From Massilia sp. erpn (GTDB taxonomy: Bacteria; Pseudomonadota; Gammaproteobacteria; Burkholderiales; Burkholderiaceae_D): a stretch of 64,000 bases of DNA. Under the pieces are notes generated by a model. That model was not told where the DNA came from. It was given only the letters and a program-made list of their open reading frames with translations, and made no database searches. Each line of letters begins with the position of its first letter. Within the stretch, counting starts at the first letter, position 1. The stretch covers positions 1,860,001 through 1,924,000 of the forward strand of contig NZ_CP053748.1 of assembly GCF_024400215.1 (NCBI RefSeq), in the 5' to 3' direction. The position numbers and the translations under genes were made by a program. Positions 9,091 through 17,855 of this stretch are shown here, in pieces.

Positions 9091-9486
9091 TCAAGGCTGT
9101 TTAATGGCAGCGCGTATCTGCTGCATTGCCTCGTCGTGATCGAGGGTTGGACTGGAATCATCAATTGCCTCCTGCACCTCGGCTTTCAGCCACTTGGTAT
9201 ATGAGGCAGCGGCTGCAGGATTCTCTGGTGTGTAGTGCGCTGCATCTACTTCAAAGCGCTGAATACCAAGTTCTTTCAGATATGCCACCAGCGTCTCGAG
9301 TTCGCGGAAGACGCGTGCCGGCTGGCCGCGCTGTGCCGCCAGCATGCGCTTGGCGCTGCCATCCTTCACAAGAATGCCCCATCCGCCGGCATGTCCAATT
9401 ACATATGCACTTTCGACAATGCCGGCTTCGGCCAACGCTGTCAAAGTCGCGTGATCAATAATTTCGGTCGACATTGTTGTCAGCAT
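9091..9486 (-). CDS. Putative antitoxin partner of the ParE-type toxin
   Basis: The 131-residue protein lies upstream of the toxin with 9 bp between stop and toxin ATG, the usual toxin-antitoxin arrangement. Its C-terminus (KAEVQEAIDDSSPTLDHDEAM, then IRAAIKQ) resembles the toxin-wrapping tails of PHD/ParD antitoxins. The N-terminal 100 residues (IDHATLTALAEAGIVES, GGWGILVKDG, LETLVAYLKELGI) match no DNA-binding fold I can name. ATG 9486 or 9474 could be the start. A TATAAT-like -10 element lies at 9519-9524 on this strand, and a CTTGC-N5-GCAAG repeat at 9556-9570 could be an operator. Confidence 0.65.
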   Translation of the reverse strand: MLTTMSTEIIDHATLTALAEAGIVESAYVIGHAGGWGILVKDGSAKRMLAAQRGQPARVFRELETLVAYLKELGIQRFEVDAAHYTPENPAAAASYTKWLKAEVQEAIDDSSPTLDHDEAMQQIRAAIKQP

Positions 9487-9649
9487 CTTTAGGACTCTAA
9501 TGATTAAATAATCTGCGAATTATAGAAAATTGCAAGGAGAATAGACCGTTCAATGCTTGCTGTATGCAAGTATTTGACGTGTCTTCTCTGCCCCGGCAGC
9601 TCAGGCTATGATGGCAGCACATCAATGCTCTTAAGGCAAAGGCGGGTTC

Positions 9650-11494
9650 ATGAAACGTTCGCGCTTGGCTGTCGTGCTGCTGTTGCTCTTGTTGATTGCC
9701 GCTGCCGTGTGGTTTCTCGGTGGCGGGAAAACGGTTTACCACTTTCCCGGCCTGAGCGGTCCCGCGCAGACCGACAGCCTGCGCCCGCCGCGCAACGCGC
9801 AGCTGGAGGATTTCAGCAAAGGCGGCAAGAGCCGTCTCGCCATCCTCGTTACTGATCCGGAGTCCGACTGGCTGGGACTGGCCCACGGCTTGCGCACCAT
9901 CGGCATTCCCTTTGTGCTCACGCGCGATTACCAGGCCGCGCTTGCGCATAAGCTGGTGCTGGTCTATCCCACCATCTCCGGCAAGGTCTTGAGCGCGGAT
10001 GCCTTGCAGGCGCTGGACGCGTTTCCGCGCAAGGGTGGCACCCTGCTTGGCTTCCAGGTGCTGGGCGGCGGCATGAACGACGCTTTCGGCATCAGCGGGG
10101 CGGCCGGCTTCCGCGCGCACAAGACCCTGAGCATCGAAGCGGAGCAAGCGCGCGCCTGGGGGCTGCAGCAGGAGGAGGAACGCCTCATTCCCCTGGCCGG
10201 TAAGGAAACCGGCATGGCGACTTACGCTTTTGAAGCCAGCAGCGGCAAGGTGCTGGCGCGTTACGACGACGGCCGCGCCGCCATCGTCGGCCGCGACTTC
10301 GGCATGGGACGCACACTCGCCATCGGCCTCGATTTCGGCGCTTATCTGGCCAAGATCTACAACGGTCGGCAGGAAGTCGATGGCGCCTATATCAACGTCT
10401 ACCGGCCCGCCGTCGACACGGTGCTGCGCACCTTGCTGGCGCTGTACCGCAAGGCTGAGCCGCTGGCCGTGACGCTGTCCACCGTCCCCGACGGCAAGCC
10501 GCTGTCCCTCATCGTCACCCACGATATCGATTACGGCAAATCCATCGTCAATGCGCAGCGCTATGCCGAGGTGGAAAAGCAGAGCGGCATCAGCGCCACC
10601 TACTTCATCCAGACCAAGTATGTGCGTGACTGGAACGACGATATTTTCTACAACCAGGAAGGCGTCGCCATTGCGCGCAAGCTGCATGGAGAAGGCATGG
10701 AAATCGCCAGCCATTCGGTGGCCCACTCGCGCGTGTTCTCCACCGTTCCCATGGGTGACGGCAAGGAACGCTATCCGGACTACGCCCCCTTCGTCAAAAG
10801 CCGCACCGACACGCGCGACGCCAGCATCCTGGGCGAGCTGCGCATCAGCCGCTTCCTGCTCGAAAGCCAGGTGCCTGAGCTGCGCGTGCTCAGTTTTCGT
10901 CCCGGCCATCTGGAATATCCCTTCGGCCTGCCGCAGGCGCTGGACGCCACCGGCTACCGTTACAGCTCCTCGGTTGCCAGCGGCACCGCCGCTACCCATC
11001 TGCCCTTCCGCCTGAACTACAACCGCGAGAACAAGGCCGAAACGCCCATCTACGAATTCCCCATCACCATCGAGGATGAGCGCGAGCGGCCCATGACGGG
11101 CCGCCTGCCCGCCGCGCAAACCATCCTGCAAAGGCTGGCCGCATACGGTGGCATGTGCGTGGTCCTGATCCACCCCGACGTGTTCGACGATAAACTGGCG
11201 TTTCTGGAAGCGCTGCTGCCGGCAGCAAAGAAAATGGATGCCTGGATCGGCAACCTGCGCACGTTCGGCGCCTGGTGGCAGGCGCGCGATGCGGTGGCAG
11301 TGGATGTGGCGCGCGAAGGCGGAAACATCGTCGCCGATATCTCCGCCCCCGCGCCCTTCAGCCAGCTGGCCTTTGAAGTGCCTGCCGGCTGGACGCTCGA
11401 TGCCGCCGCCTCATCGGGCAATGTGGTGCAGCATGGCGCCAGGGTGACGATGGCGCAGCCGGCGAAACACCTGAAGCTGGTGTTTCGCCCTTGA
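9650..11494 (+). CDS. Membrane-anchored polysaccharide deacetylase-family protein
   Basis: The 614-residue protein begins with a signal-anchor (residues 5-24). An N-terminal region (about 60-275) looks like a ThuA/GATase-like alpha/beta module. It is followed by a NodB-type deacetylase domain (about 280-540): THDID near residue 290 gives the catalytic Asp and a metal Asp, and SHSVAHSR near 353 gives the metal histidines. RPGHLEYPFG is the third motif. A C-terminal beta-rich tail of about 70 residues closes the protein. It should remove N- or O-acyl groups from an extracytoplasmic polysaccharide. It converges with a polysaccharide lyase gene 7 bp away, so both probably act on surface glycans. 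Confidence 0.82.
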   Translation: MKRSRLAVVLLLLLLIAAAVWFLGGGKTVYHFPGLSGPAQTDSLRPPRNAQLEDFSKGGKSRLAILVTDPESDWLGLAHGLRTIGIPFVLTRDYQAALAHKLVLVYPTISGKVLSADALQALDAFPRKGGTLLGFQVLGGGMNDAFGISGAAGFRAHKTLSIEAEQARAWGLQQEEERLIPLAGKETGMATYAFEASSGKVLARYDDGRAAIVGRDFGMGRTLAIGLDFGAYLAKIYNGRQEVDGAYINVYRPAVDTVLRTLLALYRKAEPLAVTLSTVPDGKPLSLIVTHDIDYGKSIVNAQRYAEVEKQSGISATYFIQTKYVRDWNDDIFYNQEGVAIARKLHGEGMEIASHSVAHSRVFSTVPMGDGKERYPDYAPFVKSRTDTRDASILGELRISRFLLESQVPELRVLSFRPGHLEYPFGLPQALDATGYRYSSSVASGTAATHLPFRLNYNRENKAETPIYEFPITIEDERERPMTGRLPAAQTILQRLAAYGGMCVVLIHPDVFDDKLAFLEALLPAAKKMDAWIGNLRTFGAWWQARDAVAVDVAREGGNIVADISAPAPFSQLAFEVPAGWTLDAAASSGNVVQHGARVTMAQPAKHLKLVFRP

Positions 11495-11501
11495 TGCCGG
11501 C

Positions 11502-14500
11502 TTAGAAGCCGATGTTCACCACACCTTCGCTCGAACTGAAATAGCTGCCATCGGCCGCTTCCCGCAGTTCTACCTTGGTTTTCCCGCCTTCCGTGGTCGT
11601 CAGCAAGGCGTACTTGGAATTTGACTTCATGCCGACGGCCAGAACGCTGGCTTGGCGCGCATCTTCCACAGTTTGGTCGGCAATCGTCCAGGCAATGGCT
11701 GTTGCCGGCAGGGTGCCGCGGTTAAAGGCCAGAATCGTATTCGACTCGATCCGCAGCACTTCGGCATTGCCTTGTATCGAGTTCGACAAGCGGGTTACTG
11801 TTGGAACGGCAGGGGTGCCAATATTGTCCGCAACGCTGATTACGTTGAGGAAGTATTGAGGCGCCCGCTCTTTCGGCGCTTGCCCGGCTTTGATCTCAAG
11901 GCGCCAGGCGCCCGTGTCCTGGCTGGAGTTCACATTGACCCAGTGCGGGAAGTTCACATAATTCCCGGCCAGGTCGCGCGAAGTAAAGCGGCAGTCGCTT
12001 GCATTGAATCCTGACGGCAGATTGGTCTGATCCAGGGCTTTCACCACCCGGCCGTCGATGTCCATCTGAACGCAGGTATCGCCGCTGTTATAGCCGCCGA
12101 CTTTCACGATATCGGCTTGTTCCGGCAGCACCACCTGGACCTGTGCCAGCCCCTCCTTATTGCCGACCGTGAGAATTTGCTTGTTCAGGCTGCCAAAATT
12201 GAGCTGATAACGACCACCGCCCAGCTTGGTAGGTTGCCCTGGAGCGACAGGGTCGGTCGCTGTGTGCAGCAAGGAGATGGCAGGCAGCAGCTTCTCGGTG
12301 GTGACACTGTCGAAGATCACAGTAATCGGCTTATGCCACAGGCCGGGTTTGCGCAAATACAGCACGCTGCGCAGGAAGCCGGTATTCTGGTCCATCTTGC
12401 TGGCGGAATAGGCCTTGCTGGCATTGGCTTTTACATAGCTGTAATTTTCGCCATCCTCGAAATTGCTGATGCCGTCAACATAGTTCGGCCCATTCGGCTT
12501 GGCTTCTTCCACCGTGGGATAGGTGATGCGGGGATTTTTATACCATTGTCCGCCGTCGTTGATGAAGAGGCTGGGTTTTTGCGGCGTTGGCGCATCACCC
12601 ATATAGAAAGACTCATCCTTGTCGTAAACAAGGATGCTGTTATGCGCGATAGTACGGGTGTAGTAATTGTTCCAGTGGGCCGTTCCGTACTCGTCATAGC
12701 GCCCGGAATCCAGCAGCAGCGGCGCCTTGTAGTACAGCGAGAAACTATTCTGGTCGAGGTGCTGGTGATTCTCGCTCATGAAGTTGGAAGATTTAAATTC
12801 CAATAAGGTGGTATCGGCATCCCATCGATCACGCATCAGCACTTCACCGGCCACGCGGAAATGGCGGGATTTTGGCAGCTCCTCCAGATGCGACGCTTCT
12901 CGTGCTGGCTGAGGATAATAGAGATTACGCGCAATCAGGGTGCTGCGGTTTGGTTGGGCCGGCAGAACAGAATTCCAATAAAAACCTTGGGCTACCTTAT
13001 CCCCCTTTTCATTTGCTGCCCAGAGAGCCATATCGCCAATCTGGATATCGCCGGGCCGAGCCAGGAAATCATCACCGCGCGCAGGATAACTGCCATCTGG
13101 ACGCAAGGCGTAAATGTAGGGATAGATGGCTTTTGCCATCCATTCAGCCGGGAAAATGGTTTCCTGGGCCGGCTCCAGTGCTTTGCGCCACATGGAAATG
13201 CGATCGGCGCTTTCGCCGCTCATGCCATAGGCGAAGCCCATATGGTGGCCACCGTCGAGCATGACATACTCGCGGGCGCCGAAAAAGCCCTGCCGGTAGT
13301 GTTCATACGCCACCTCGAGCAAAGGCGTAACGTCATCCGCGGTTTCCCCCGCAATGGCCAGCAGGCCCATCGCAATTTCGCTGACGGCACTATAGCTATG
13401 GCCGCCTAAGTAAGTGTTCGCTATCGAATTGCCGGTACTGCCACGCTGCCAGTTGGTATATACCGGTTCCGCTGCGCAGGCGTATTTATCGGCGGTGAAT
13501 TGCTGGTACCCGCAAATCATGACGCGCAGGCTGTGCGATTTGATCGTTTCCTTGATTTTTTCGGCCAGTTTGTCCCTATAGCTGACATTGCTGCCGGGAT
13601 AGGTCAGCGCCAGCTCCGGATACAGCCAATCATAAAATACGGCCATGACGCCCACGCGCGCACCCATGGAATATTCGCCGCCATCGGCAACCGGCGTGTC
13701 GATCATGCGCTTGGCAAGCGTTTTCGCCGCTTCCAGATACTTGGGCTCGGCCGTGAGCTTATAGGCCATGGCGACGATGCGCCCGTTAGCCGTGATATCT
13801 GAACGTGATGCATCCACGACATTGCAGGTGTTTTTCTTACCGGGCGAAACTGGGCAATTACTCAACTCGTTCACCCTTGTCTGTGCAGATTGAAGCAAGG
13901 TATTTTTTGCCAGATGAACAGTTATGTCTTGGCTGAAGAGCTTGTTGCCAGCAAGATCTTTGACATTGACGTTACCGAACACGTCGGCGGCCCGGCCGGT
14001 AAAGTCCAGCGGACTGTTCTGCGGGCGCCATTCAAGTCCCTTTTTGTCGGAGTCGTTCCAGATTTTTTTTGCTTCGCCATCGCCAATCGTGAGCGAGGCG
14101 ATGCGTTTGTTGGAATCCCATTCCAGTTTGATTTTTGTCGGCTTTCTTTTCTCTATAGAGAGAATAATCGCTGCGACATTTTTTTTTGCATTTTGCAGGC
14201 TGACTTGAATAGGAGCCACATCCTTTGTCTCTCCATTGGAGATATGCCGAATATGCAAACTTGCTTCCTGCGTTCCATAGGTGCCAAAAATTGCGCGCTC
14301 GAAGTTTTCATTTCCATCCGGCGTATAGTCGCCAGCGGATATTTCGAACTCCAGCACTCCGCCATCCTGGGGCAGAATGGATGGATTGGCGGGCGGCAGC
14401 ATGGCCTTTACCCGGTCAAAATCTGCCTGAGTTGCCAGTATGCGCGGATGTACGGTTTTGACCGGAGACGGCAAGGCGGCGGCGGTTATGGATGGAATAA

Positions 14501-14552
14501 AGGCGGTCAAGAGCGACGCACTCAAAAGCGTGCGAAGTGGTAATTTCTGCAT
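11502..14552 (-). CDS. Exported heparinase II/III-like polysaccharide lyase
   Basis: The 1016-residue protein has a Sec signal peptide (residues 1-25). A short segment like the start of alginate-lyase/heparinase proteins (HPRILATQADFDRVKAML) is followed by an apparently inserted beta-rich domain (about 45-215), then an alpha-toroid (about 225-560) and a heparinase II/III C-terminal beta-sandwich with HQHLDQNSFSLYYK, LLLDSGRYDEYG and RTIAHNSILVYD. These are the family's catalytic-region motifs. It should cleave acidic polysaccharide by beta-elimination outside the cytoplasm; the substrate is unknown. An AAGGATTC ribosome site precedes ATG 14552. The 5' third looks richer in A/T than neighbouring genes, and the promoter gap 14553-14632 is very AT-rich with a TATAAT at 14586-14591. 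Confidence 0.8.
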   Translation of the reverse strand: MQKLPLRTLLSASLLTAFIPSITAAALPSPVKTVHPRILATQADFDRVKAMLPPANPSILPQDGGVLEFEISAGDYTPDGNENFERAIFGTYGTQEASLHIRHISNGETKDVAPIQVSLQNAKKNVAAIILSIEKRKPTKIKLEWDSNKRIASLTIGDGEAKKIWNDSDKKGLEWRPQNSPLDFTGRAADVFGNVNVKDLAGNKLFSQDITVHLAKNTLLQSAQTRVNELSNCPVSPGKKNTCNVVDASRSDITANGRIVAMAYKLTAEPKYLEAAKTLAKRMIDTPVADGGEYSMGARVGVMAVFYDWLYPELALTYPGSNVSYRDKLAEKIKETIKSHSLRVMICGYQQFTADKYACAAEPVYTNWQRGSTGNSIANTYLGGHSYSAVSEIAMGLLAIAGETADDVTPLLEVAYEHYRQGFFGAREYVMLDGGHHMGFAYGMSGESADRISMWRKALEPAQETIFPAEWMAKAIYPYIYALRPDGSYPARGDDFLARPGDIQIGDMALWAANEKGDKVAQGFYWNSVLPAQPNRSTLIARNLYYPQPAREASHLEELPKSRHFRVAGEVLMRDRWDADTTLLEFKSSNFMSENHQHLDQNSFSLYYKAPLLLDSGRYDEYGTAHWNNYYTRTIAHNSILVYDKDESFYMGDAPTPQKPSLFINDGGQWYKNPRITYPTVEEAKPNGPNYVDGISNFEDGENYSYVKANASKAYSASKMDQNTGFLRSVLYLRKPGLWHKPITVIFDSVTTEKLLPAISLLHTATDPVAPGQPTKLGGGRYQLNFGSLNKQILTVGNKEGLAQVQVVLPEQADIVKVGGYNSGDTCVQMDIDGRVVKALDQTNLPSGFNASDCRFTSRDLAGNYVNFPHWVNVNSSQDTGAWRLEIKAGQAPKERAPQYFLNVISVADNIGTPAVPTVTRLSNSIQGNAEVLRIESNTILAFNRGTLPATAIAWTIADQTVEDARQASVLAVGMKSNSKYALLTTTEGGKTKVELREAADGSYFSSSEGVVNIGF

Positions 14553-14632
14553 GAGAATCCTTCATGGTGGTGGAAAGTCATGCTTATTATATAATTTTAA
14601 CTATATATAATTAACACTCGCGCTTCTTTTCC

Positions 14633-16060
14633 TCATCTCAGCAAGAACTTTACGATTAATTGCGCCAGTTGGCCGAATGGCGGCCGCAGCAGGCCGCTGA
14701 AATTGATCCTGCTCTGCTGGAAAATCCCCTTTGCATGGCTGAGCGCGCGGAAGCCCTCGATGCCGTGGTAGGCGCCGATGCCGCTCGGCCCGACGCCGCC
14801 AAAAGGCAGGTCGTCCTGGGCGAAGTGCAGCAAGGTGTCATTGAGCGTCACATTGCCCGAGGTGGTACGGTCCAGCACCTGGCGCTGGCTGGCGCGGTCG
14901 AAGCCGAAGTAATACAGGGCCAGCGGACGCGGATGGGCGTTGATATGGGCAATTGCCTCGTCCAGCGTGCGGTAGGTAATCACCGGCAGCACCGGGCCGA
15001 AAATCTCGTCCTGCATGATGCGCATCTCATTGCTCGCGCCCAGCACCAGCGTCGGCGCCAGCGTGTGCGGACGCTGGCGCGCATCGTCCGGCTGCGCGCC
15101 CACCTCGCTCACGCGCGCGCCGTGGGCGCGGGCATCGTCCAGCAGCGCGCAGATGCGGCCGTAATGGCGCTCATTGACGATGGAGGTGTAGTTCACGCTG
15201 GACGGCCCTTCCGGATACAGTGTGCGCACCGCCTGGTCATACGCCTGTACAAAGCCGTCCACCTCCGCCTCGTGCACCAGCACATAATCGGGCGCGATGC
15301 AGGTCTGCCCCGCGTTCGCCAGCTTGCCGTAGGCGATGCTGCCGGCGGCGCGCTCCAGGTCATGGCCGCGTTCCACGATGGCGGGCGATTTGCCGCCCAG
15401 CTCCAGCGTCACCGGCACCAGATGCTCGCTGGCCGCGCGCATCACCGCCTTGCCCACCGCCGTGCTGCCGGTAAAGACCAGGTGGTCGAACGCCAGGCCG
15501 GAAAACGCCTCGCCCACGCTGGCGTCGCCCGTCACTACCGCCACCTGTTCCGGCGCGAACAGTTCCGCCATCATGGCCTGCAGCAGGCGCGTGGTGGCCG
15601 GCGTGTATTCGGATGGCTTGATCATGGCGCGGTTGCCGGCGGCGATGGCGGTGGCCAGCGGCATCAGGGCCAGCGACATCGGATAGTTCCACGGCACCAT
15701 GATGCCGATCACGCCCAGCGGCTGGTATTCGATGCGCGCGCTAGCCGGCTGGAAGTGCAGCGGCACCTGGCGCTTTTGCGGCCGCATCCAGCGCCGCAGA
15801 TTGCGCAGCAGGTAGTTAATGCCGTGCACCAGCGGGACCAGCTCCATGATCGTCGTCTCATGCGTGGAGCGGTGGCCGAAGTCGGCCTTCAGCGCCTGTT
15901 CGATCTCGCTCCGCCGCGCCAGGATCACCGCCTTCAGCCGGCGCAGGTCGGCGCGGCGCTGGGCCAGCGTGGGCGCGCCCTCGTGCAGGAAGGCGCTGCG
16001 CTGGCGCGCCAGCAGGAAATTGGGGTGCACGCTGGCGGGATTGGCATGAGGAGAGTTCAT
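14633..16060 (-). CDS. Coniferyl-aldehyde-dehydrogenase-like NAD(P)-dependent aldehyde dehydrogenase
   Basis: The 475-residue protein is a full-length aldehyde dehydrogenase of the class related to coniferyl aldehyde dehydrogenase (CalB) and fatty aldehyde dehydrogenases. PWNYP, TGSTAVGK, LELGGKSPAIV (general base Glu) and GQTCIAPDYVL (nucleophilic Cys) are all present, and the hydrophobic C-terminus is typical of this class. It oxidises aromatic or long-chain aldehydes to acids; the exact substrate is inferred only from family. A divergent TetR gene and two repeated sites in the shared promoter suggest aldehyde-responsive control. Confidence 0.88.
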   Translation of the reverse strand: MNSPHANPASVHPNFLLARQRSAFLHEGAPTLAQRRADLRRLKAVILARRSEIEQALKADFGHRSTHETTIMELVPLVHGINYLLRNLRRWMRPQKRQVPLHFQPASARIEYQPLGVIGIMVPWNYPMSLALMPLATAIAAGNRAMIKPSEYTPATTRLLQAMMAELFAPEQVAVVTGDASVGEAFSGLAFDHLVFTGSTAVGKAVMRAASEHLVPVTLELGGKSPAIVERGHDLERAAGSIAYGKLANAGQTCIAPDYVLVHEAEVDGFVQAYDQAVRTLYPEGPSSVNYTSIVNERHYGRICALLDDARAHGARVSEVGAQPDDARQRPHTLAPTLVLGASNEMRIMQDEIFGPVLPVITYRTLDEAIAHINAHPRPLALYYFGFDRASQRQVLDRTTSGNVTLNDTLLHFAQDDLPFGGVGPSGIGAYHGIEGFRALSHAKGIFQQSRINFSGLLRPPFGQLAQLIVKFLLR

Positions 16061-16070
16061 AGCGTCTTGA

Positions 16071-16127
16071 AATGTAGACAGTGGTAACTTGTGAATGCAG
16101 GCTACGCTTCAATGTAGGCACTGTCAA
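16071..16127. promoter_or_regulatory. Candidate TetR operators: imperfect 17-bp repeat x2
   Basis: AATGTAGACAGTGGTAA at 16071-16087 and AATGTAGGCACTGTCAA at 16111-16127 match at 12 of 17 positions in the same orientation, 40 bp apart. They also contain GACAGTG (16077-16083) and its inverted copy CACTGTC (16119-16125). They lie in the divergent gap between the aldehyde dehydrogenase and TetR genes, where an autoregulating TetR protein would bind. The assignment is inferred. Confidence 0.5.
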
Positions 16128-16184
16128 CAATATTTTTATGAACCGTGGAGCTCCGCTATACTGCGTTTTTACCCGGACATAGCC

Positions 16185-16787
16185 ATGCAGGAAAAGGAAC
16201 GGCCCTACCACCACGGCGACTTGAAGCGCGTGATCATCGAAACGGCGCTGGACATGCTGCGCGAGGAGCGCGGCTGGCAGTTCACGCTGCGCGAAGTCGC
16301 GCGCCGCGCTGGCGTCAGCCATGCCGCGCCCTACAAGCATTTCCCCGACAAGGGCGCCCTGCTGACCGAGCTGGCGCTGCTCGGCTTCGCCCAGATGCGC
16401 CAGGAACTGGCTGCCGCCATCGAGAGCGCGCCGCAGAATGAGGTGCGGCGCGTTTTCTTCGCCATGGCCGAAGCCTATGTGCGCTTTGGCGTCGCCAATC
16501 CCGCGCTCTACCGCCTGATGTTCAGCGCCGATGCGGGCAAGATCCACGATCTGTATCTGAGCGAAATCCCGATGGCCACCTTCGGCCTGCTGCTCGCCAT
16601 CCTGGAACGCGGCCAGCAGCAGGGCGTGCTGCGCCAGCGCCCCGTGCAGGGCCAGGCGGCCGCCTGCTGGGCGCAGGTGCACGGTTTCACCCTGCTCTCC
16701 ATCGACGGCCTGCTGCTGCCGGAAAAAGTCGGCGACAACGCCTTCGAAGCGGCCCTGACTACTTTGTTGGAGGGGCTGGAGGGCTGA
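16185..16787 (+). CDS. TetR/AcrR-family transcriptional regulator
   Basis: The 200-residue protein starts with the TetR DNA-binding domain (residues 8-55; YHHGDLKRVIIETALDML, then FTLREVARRAGVSHAAPYKHF) followed by an all-alpha TetR_C_33/WHG-type ligand domain with MAEAYVRFGVANPALYRLMF. ATG 16185 is chosen because the family starts about ten residues before the first helix; the open frame begins 90 bp earlier. It is divergent from the aldehyde dehydrogenase gene and is its probable repressor. Its 3' end overlaps the convergent EamA gene by 29 bp. Confidence 0.88.
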   Translation: MQEKERPYHHGDLKRVIIETALDMLREERGWQFTLREVARRAGVSHAAPYKHFPDKGALLTELALLGFAQMRQELAAAIESAPQNEVRRVFFAMAEAYVRFGVANPALYRLMFSADAGKIHDLYLSEIPMATFGLLLAILERGQQQGVLRQRPVQGQAAACWAQVHGFTLLSIDGLLLPEKVGDNAFEAALTTLLEGLEG

Positions 16788-17775
16788 CCATATTCGTCAG
16801 CGTCACTCCGGCCGCCACCAGCACGCCGCCCGCCACCATCGAGGCCAGCACCGGCTCGCCCAGCACCAGCGCCGCCAGCGACACGCCGAACACCGGCACC
16901 AGATTATTGAAGACGGCGGCGCGCGAAGCGCCGATCGCCTTCACGCCCTCGTACCACCAGATAAAGCCGAACACGGTGCCGAACGCACCCAGATAGAACA
17001 GCGAGGCCCAGACCTGCCAGCCCACCGCCGTCCACTCGATGACGCCCAGCTGCCTGGCCGAGGAGATGGTCAGGAAGAACAGACCCCACAGCGCCGCGTA
17101 GGTGGTGGCGGCAATCGGCGACAGGCCTTTCAGCGCCGCCTTGCCGATCAGCGTATAGGCGGCCCAGCAGCTGATCGCGCCCAGCATCAGCAGCTCGCCC
17201 ACGCCCAGCGACTGGCTGATGTCGTGCAGGGCGCCCAGCGGATCGCCGCGCGTGATGACGATGGCCGCGCCGAGGAAGGCCAGCCCGATGCCGCCCCAGC
17301 GCAGCGCCGTCAGCCGTTCGCGCAGCACCACGGCGGCGGCCAGCGCAGTGACGATGGGATTGAGGGCGATGAAGAGGGCCGCGCGCCCCGCAGGAATATG
17401 CGTCATCGCGCCGAAAAAGCACAGGTTGTAGAGGAAGATGCCGCTCAGGCCCAGCAAGGCCGTGGCCAGTACTTGCGCGCGGCTCAGGCGCGGCAGGCCG
17501 CCCTCCAGCCGCCAGGCCACCAGCAGGAGCAGCACGGCGGCGATGGCGAAACGCACGGTGGCGGCCACTGTCACCGGCAGCGCCGCCGAAGCGATGCGGC
17601 CCGCGATAAAGGTGCCTCCCCACAGGAAGGTGCAGGCCACCAGCTTGGCGTACACCGCCACCGGCACGGCGGCCTTGGCTGGCACGGCCTGCGCCTTGGG
17701 CGCGGTGGGCATGGCGCTGGTGGCCGGGCAGGCAGCCGGGCCGGCGGCCGGACATTGGGCGGAAGCGGTAGTCAT
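16759..17775 (-). CDS. EamA/DMT-family transporter
   Basis: The 338-residue inner-membrane protein has ten predicted membrane helices arranged as two EamA repeats (about residues 45-180 and 195-325) after a 35-residue Ala/Pro-rich N-terminus with several cysteines. LWGGTFIAGRI and PIVTALAAAVVLRERLTALRW are typical of RhaT/YdcZ-like drug/metabolite exporters. The substrate is unknown. ATG 17775 is preferred over an upstream ATG at 17808 because AAGGCAAG lies just before it. It is divergent from a LysR gene, the usual arrangement of a regulated exporter. Confidence 0.85.
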   Translation of the reverse strand: MTTASAQCPAAGPAACPATSAMPTAPKAQAVPAKAAVPVAVYAKLVACTFLWGGTFIAGRIASAALPVTVAATVRFAIAAVLLLLVAWRLEGGLPRLSRAQVLATALLGLSGIFLYNLCFFGAMTHIPAGRAALFIALNPIVTALAAAVVLRERLTALRWGGIGLAFLGAAIVITRGDPLGALHDISQSLGVGELLMLGAISCWAAYTLIGKAALKGLSPIAATTYAALWGLFFLTISSARQLGVIEWTAVGWQVWASLFYLGAFGTVFGFIWWYEGVKAIGASRAAVFNNLVPVFGVSLAALVLGEPVLASMVAGGVLVAAGVTLTNMVSPPAPPTK

Positions 17776-17800
17776 GATCTTGCCTTGCGCGAGAGTTGGA

Positions 17801-17854
17801 ATGTGCATACATTAATACTTATCCACATTCATCTCAAAATGAGCGATTACTCAT
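17801..17854. promoter_or_regulatory. Candidate LysR operator in the EamA-LysR divergent promoter
   Basis: Three related half-sites crowd the start of the LysR gene: CTCA-N3-TGAG at 17833-17843 runs into ATGAG-N6-CTCAT at 17839-17854, two bases before its ATG. A second inverted pair, ATGTG at 17801-17805 and CACAT at 17824-17828, lies nearer the EamA gene. LysR regulators typically bind one autoregulatory and one activating palindrome in such gaps. Function is inferred from position and symmetry. Confidence 0.45.
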
Positions 17855-17855
17855 C

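Noticed and set aside
14660..16087. A 475-residue plus-strand frame opposite the aldehyde dehydrogenase
   Set aside because: High-GC antisense shadow with no motifs; the minus-strand enzyme is complete.
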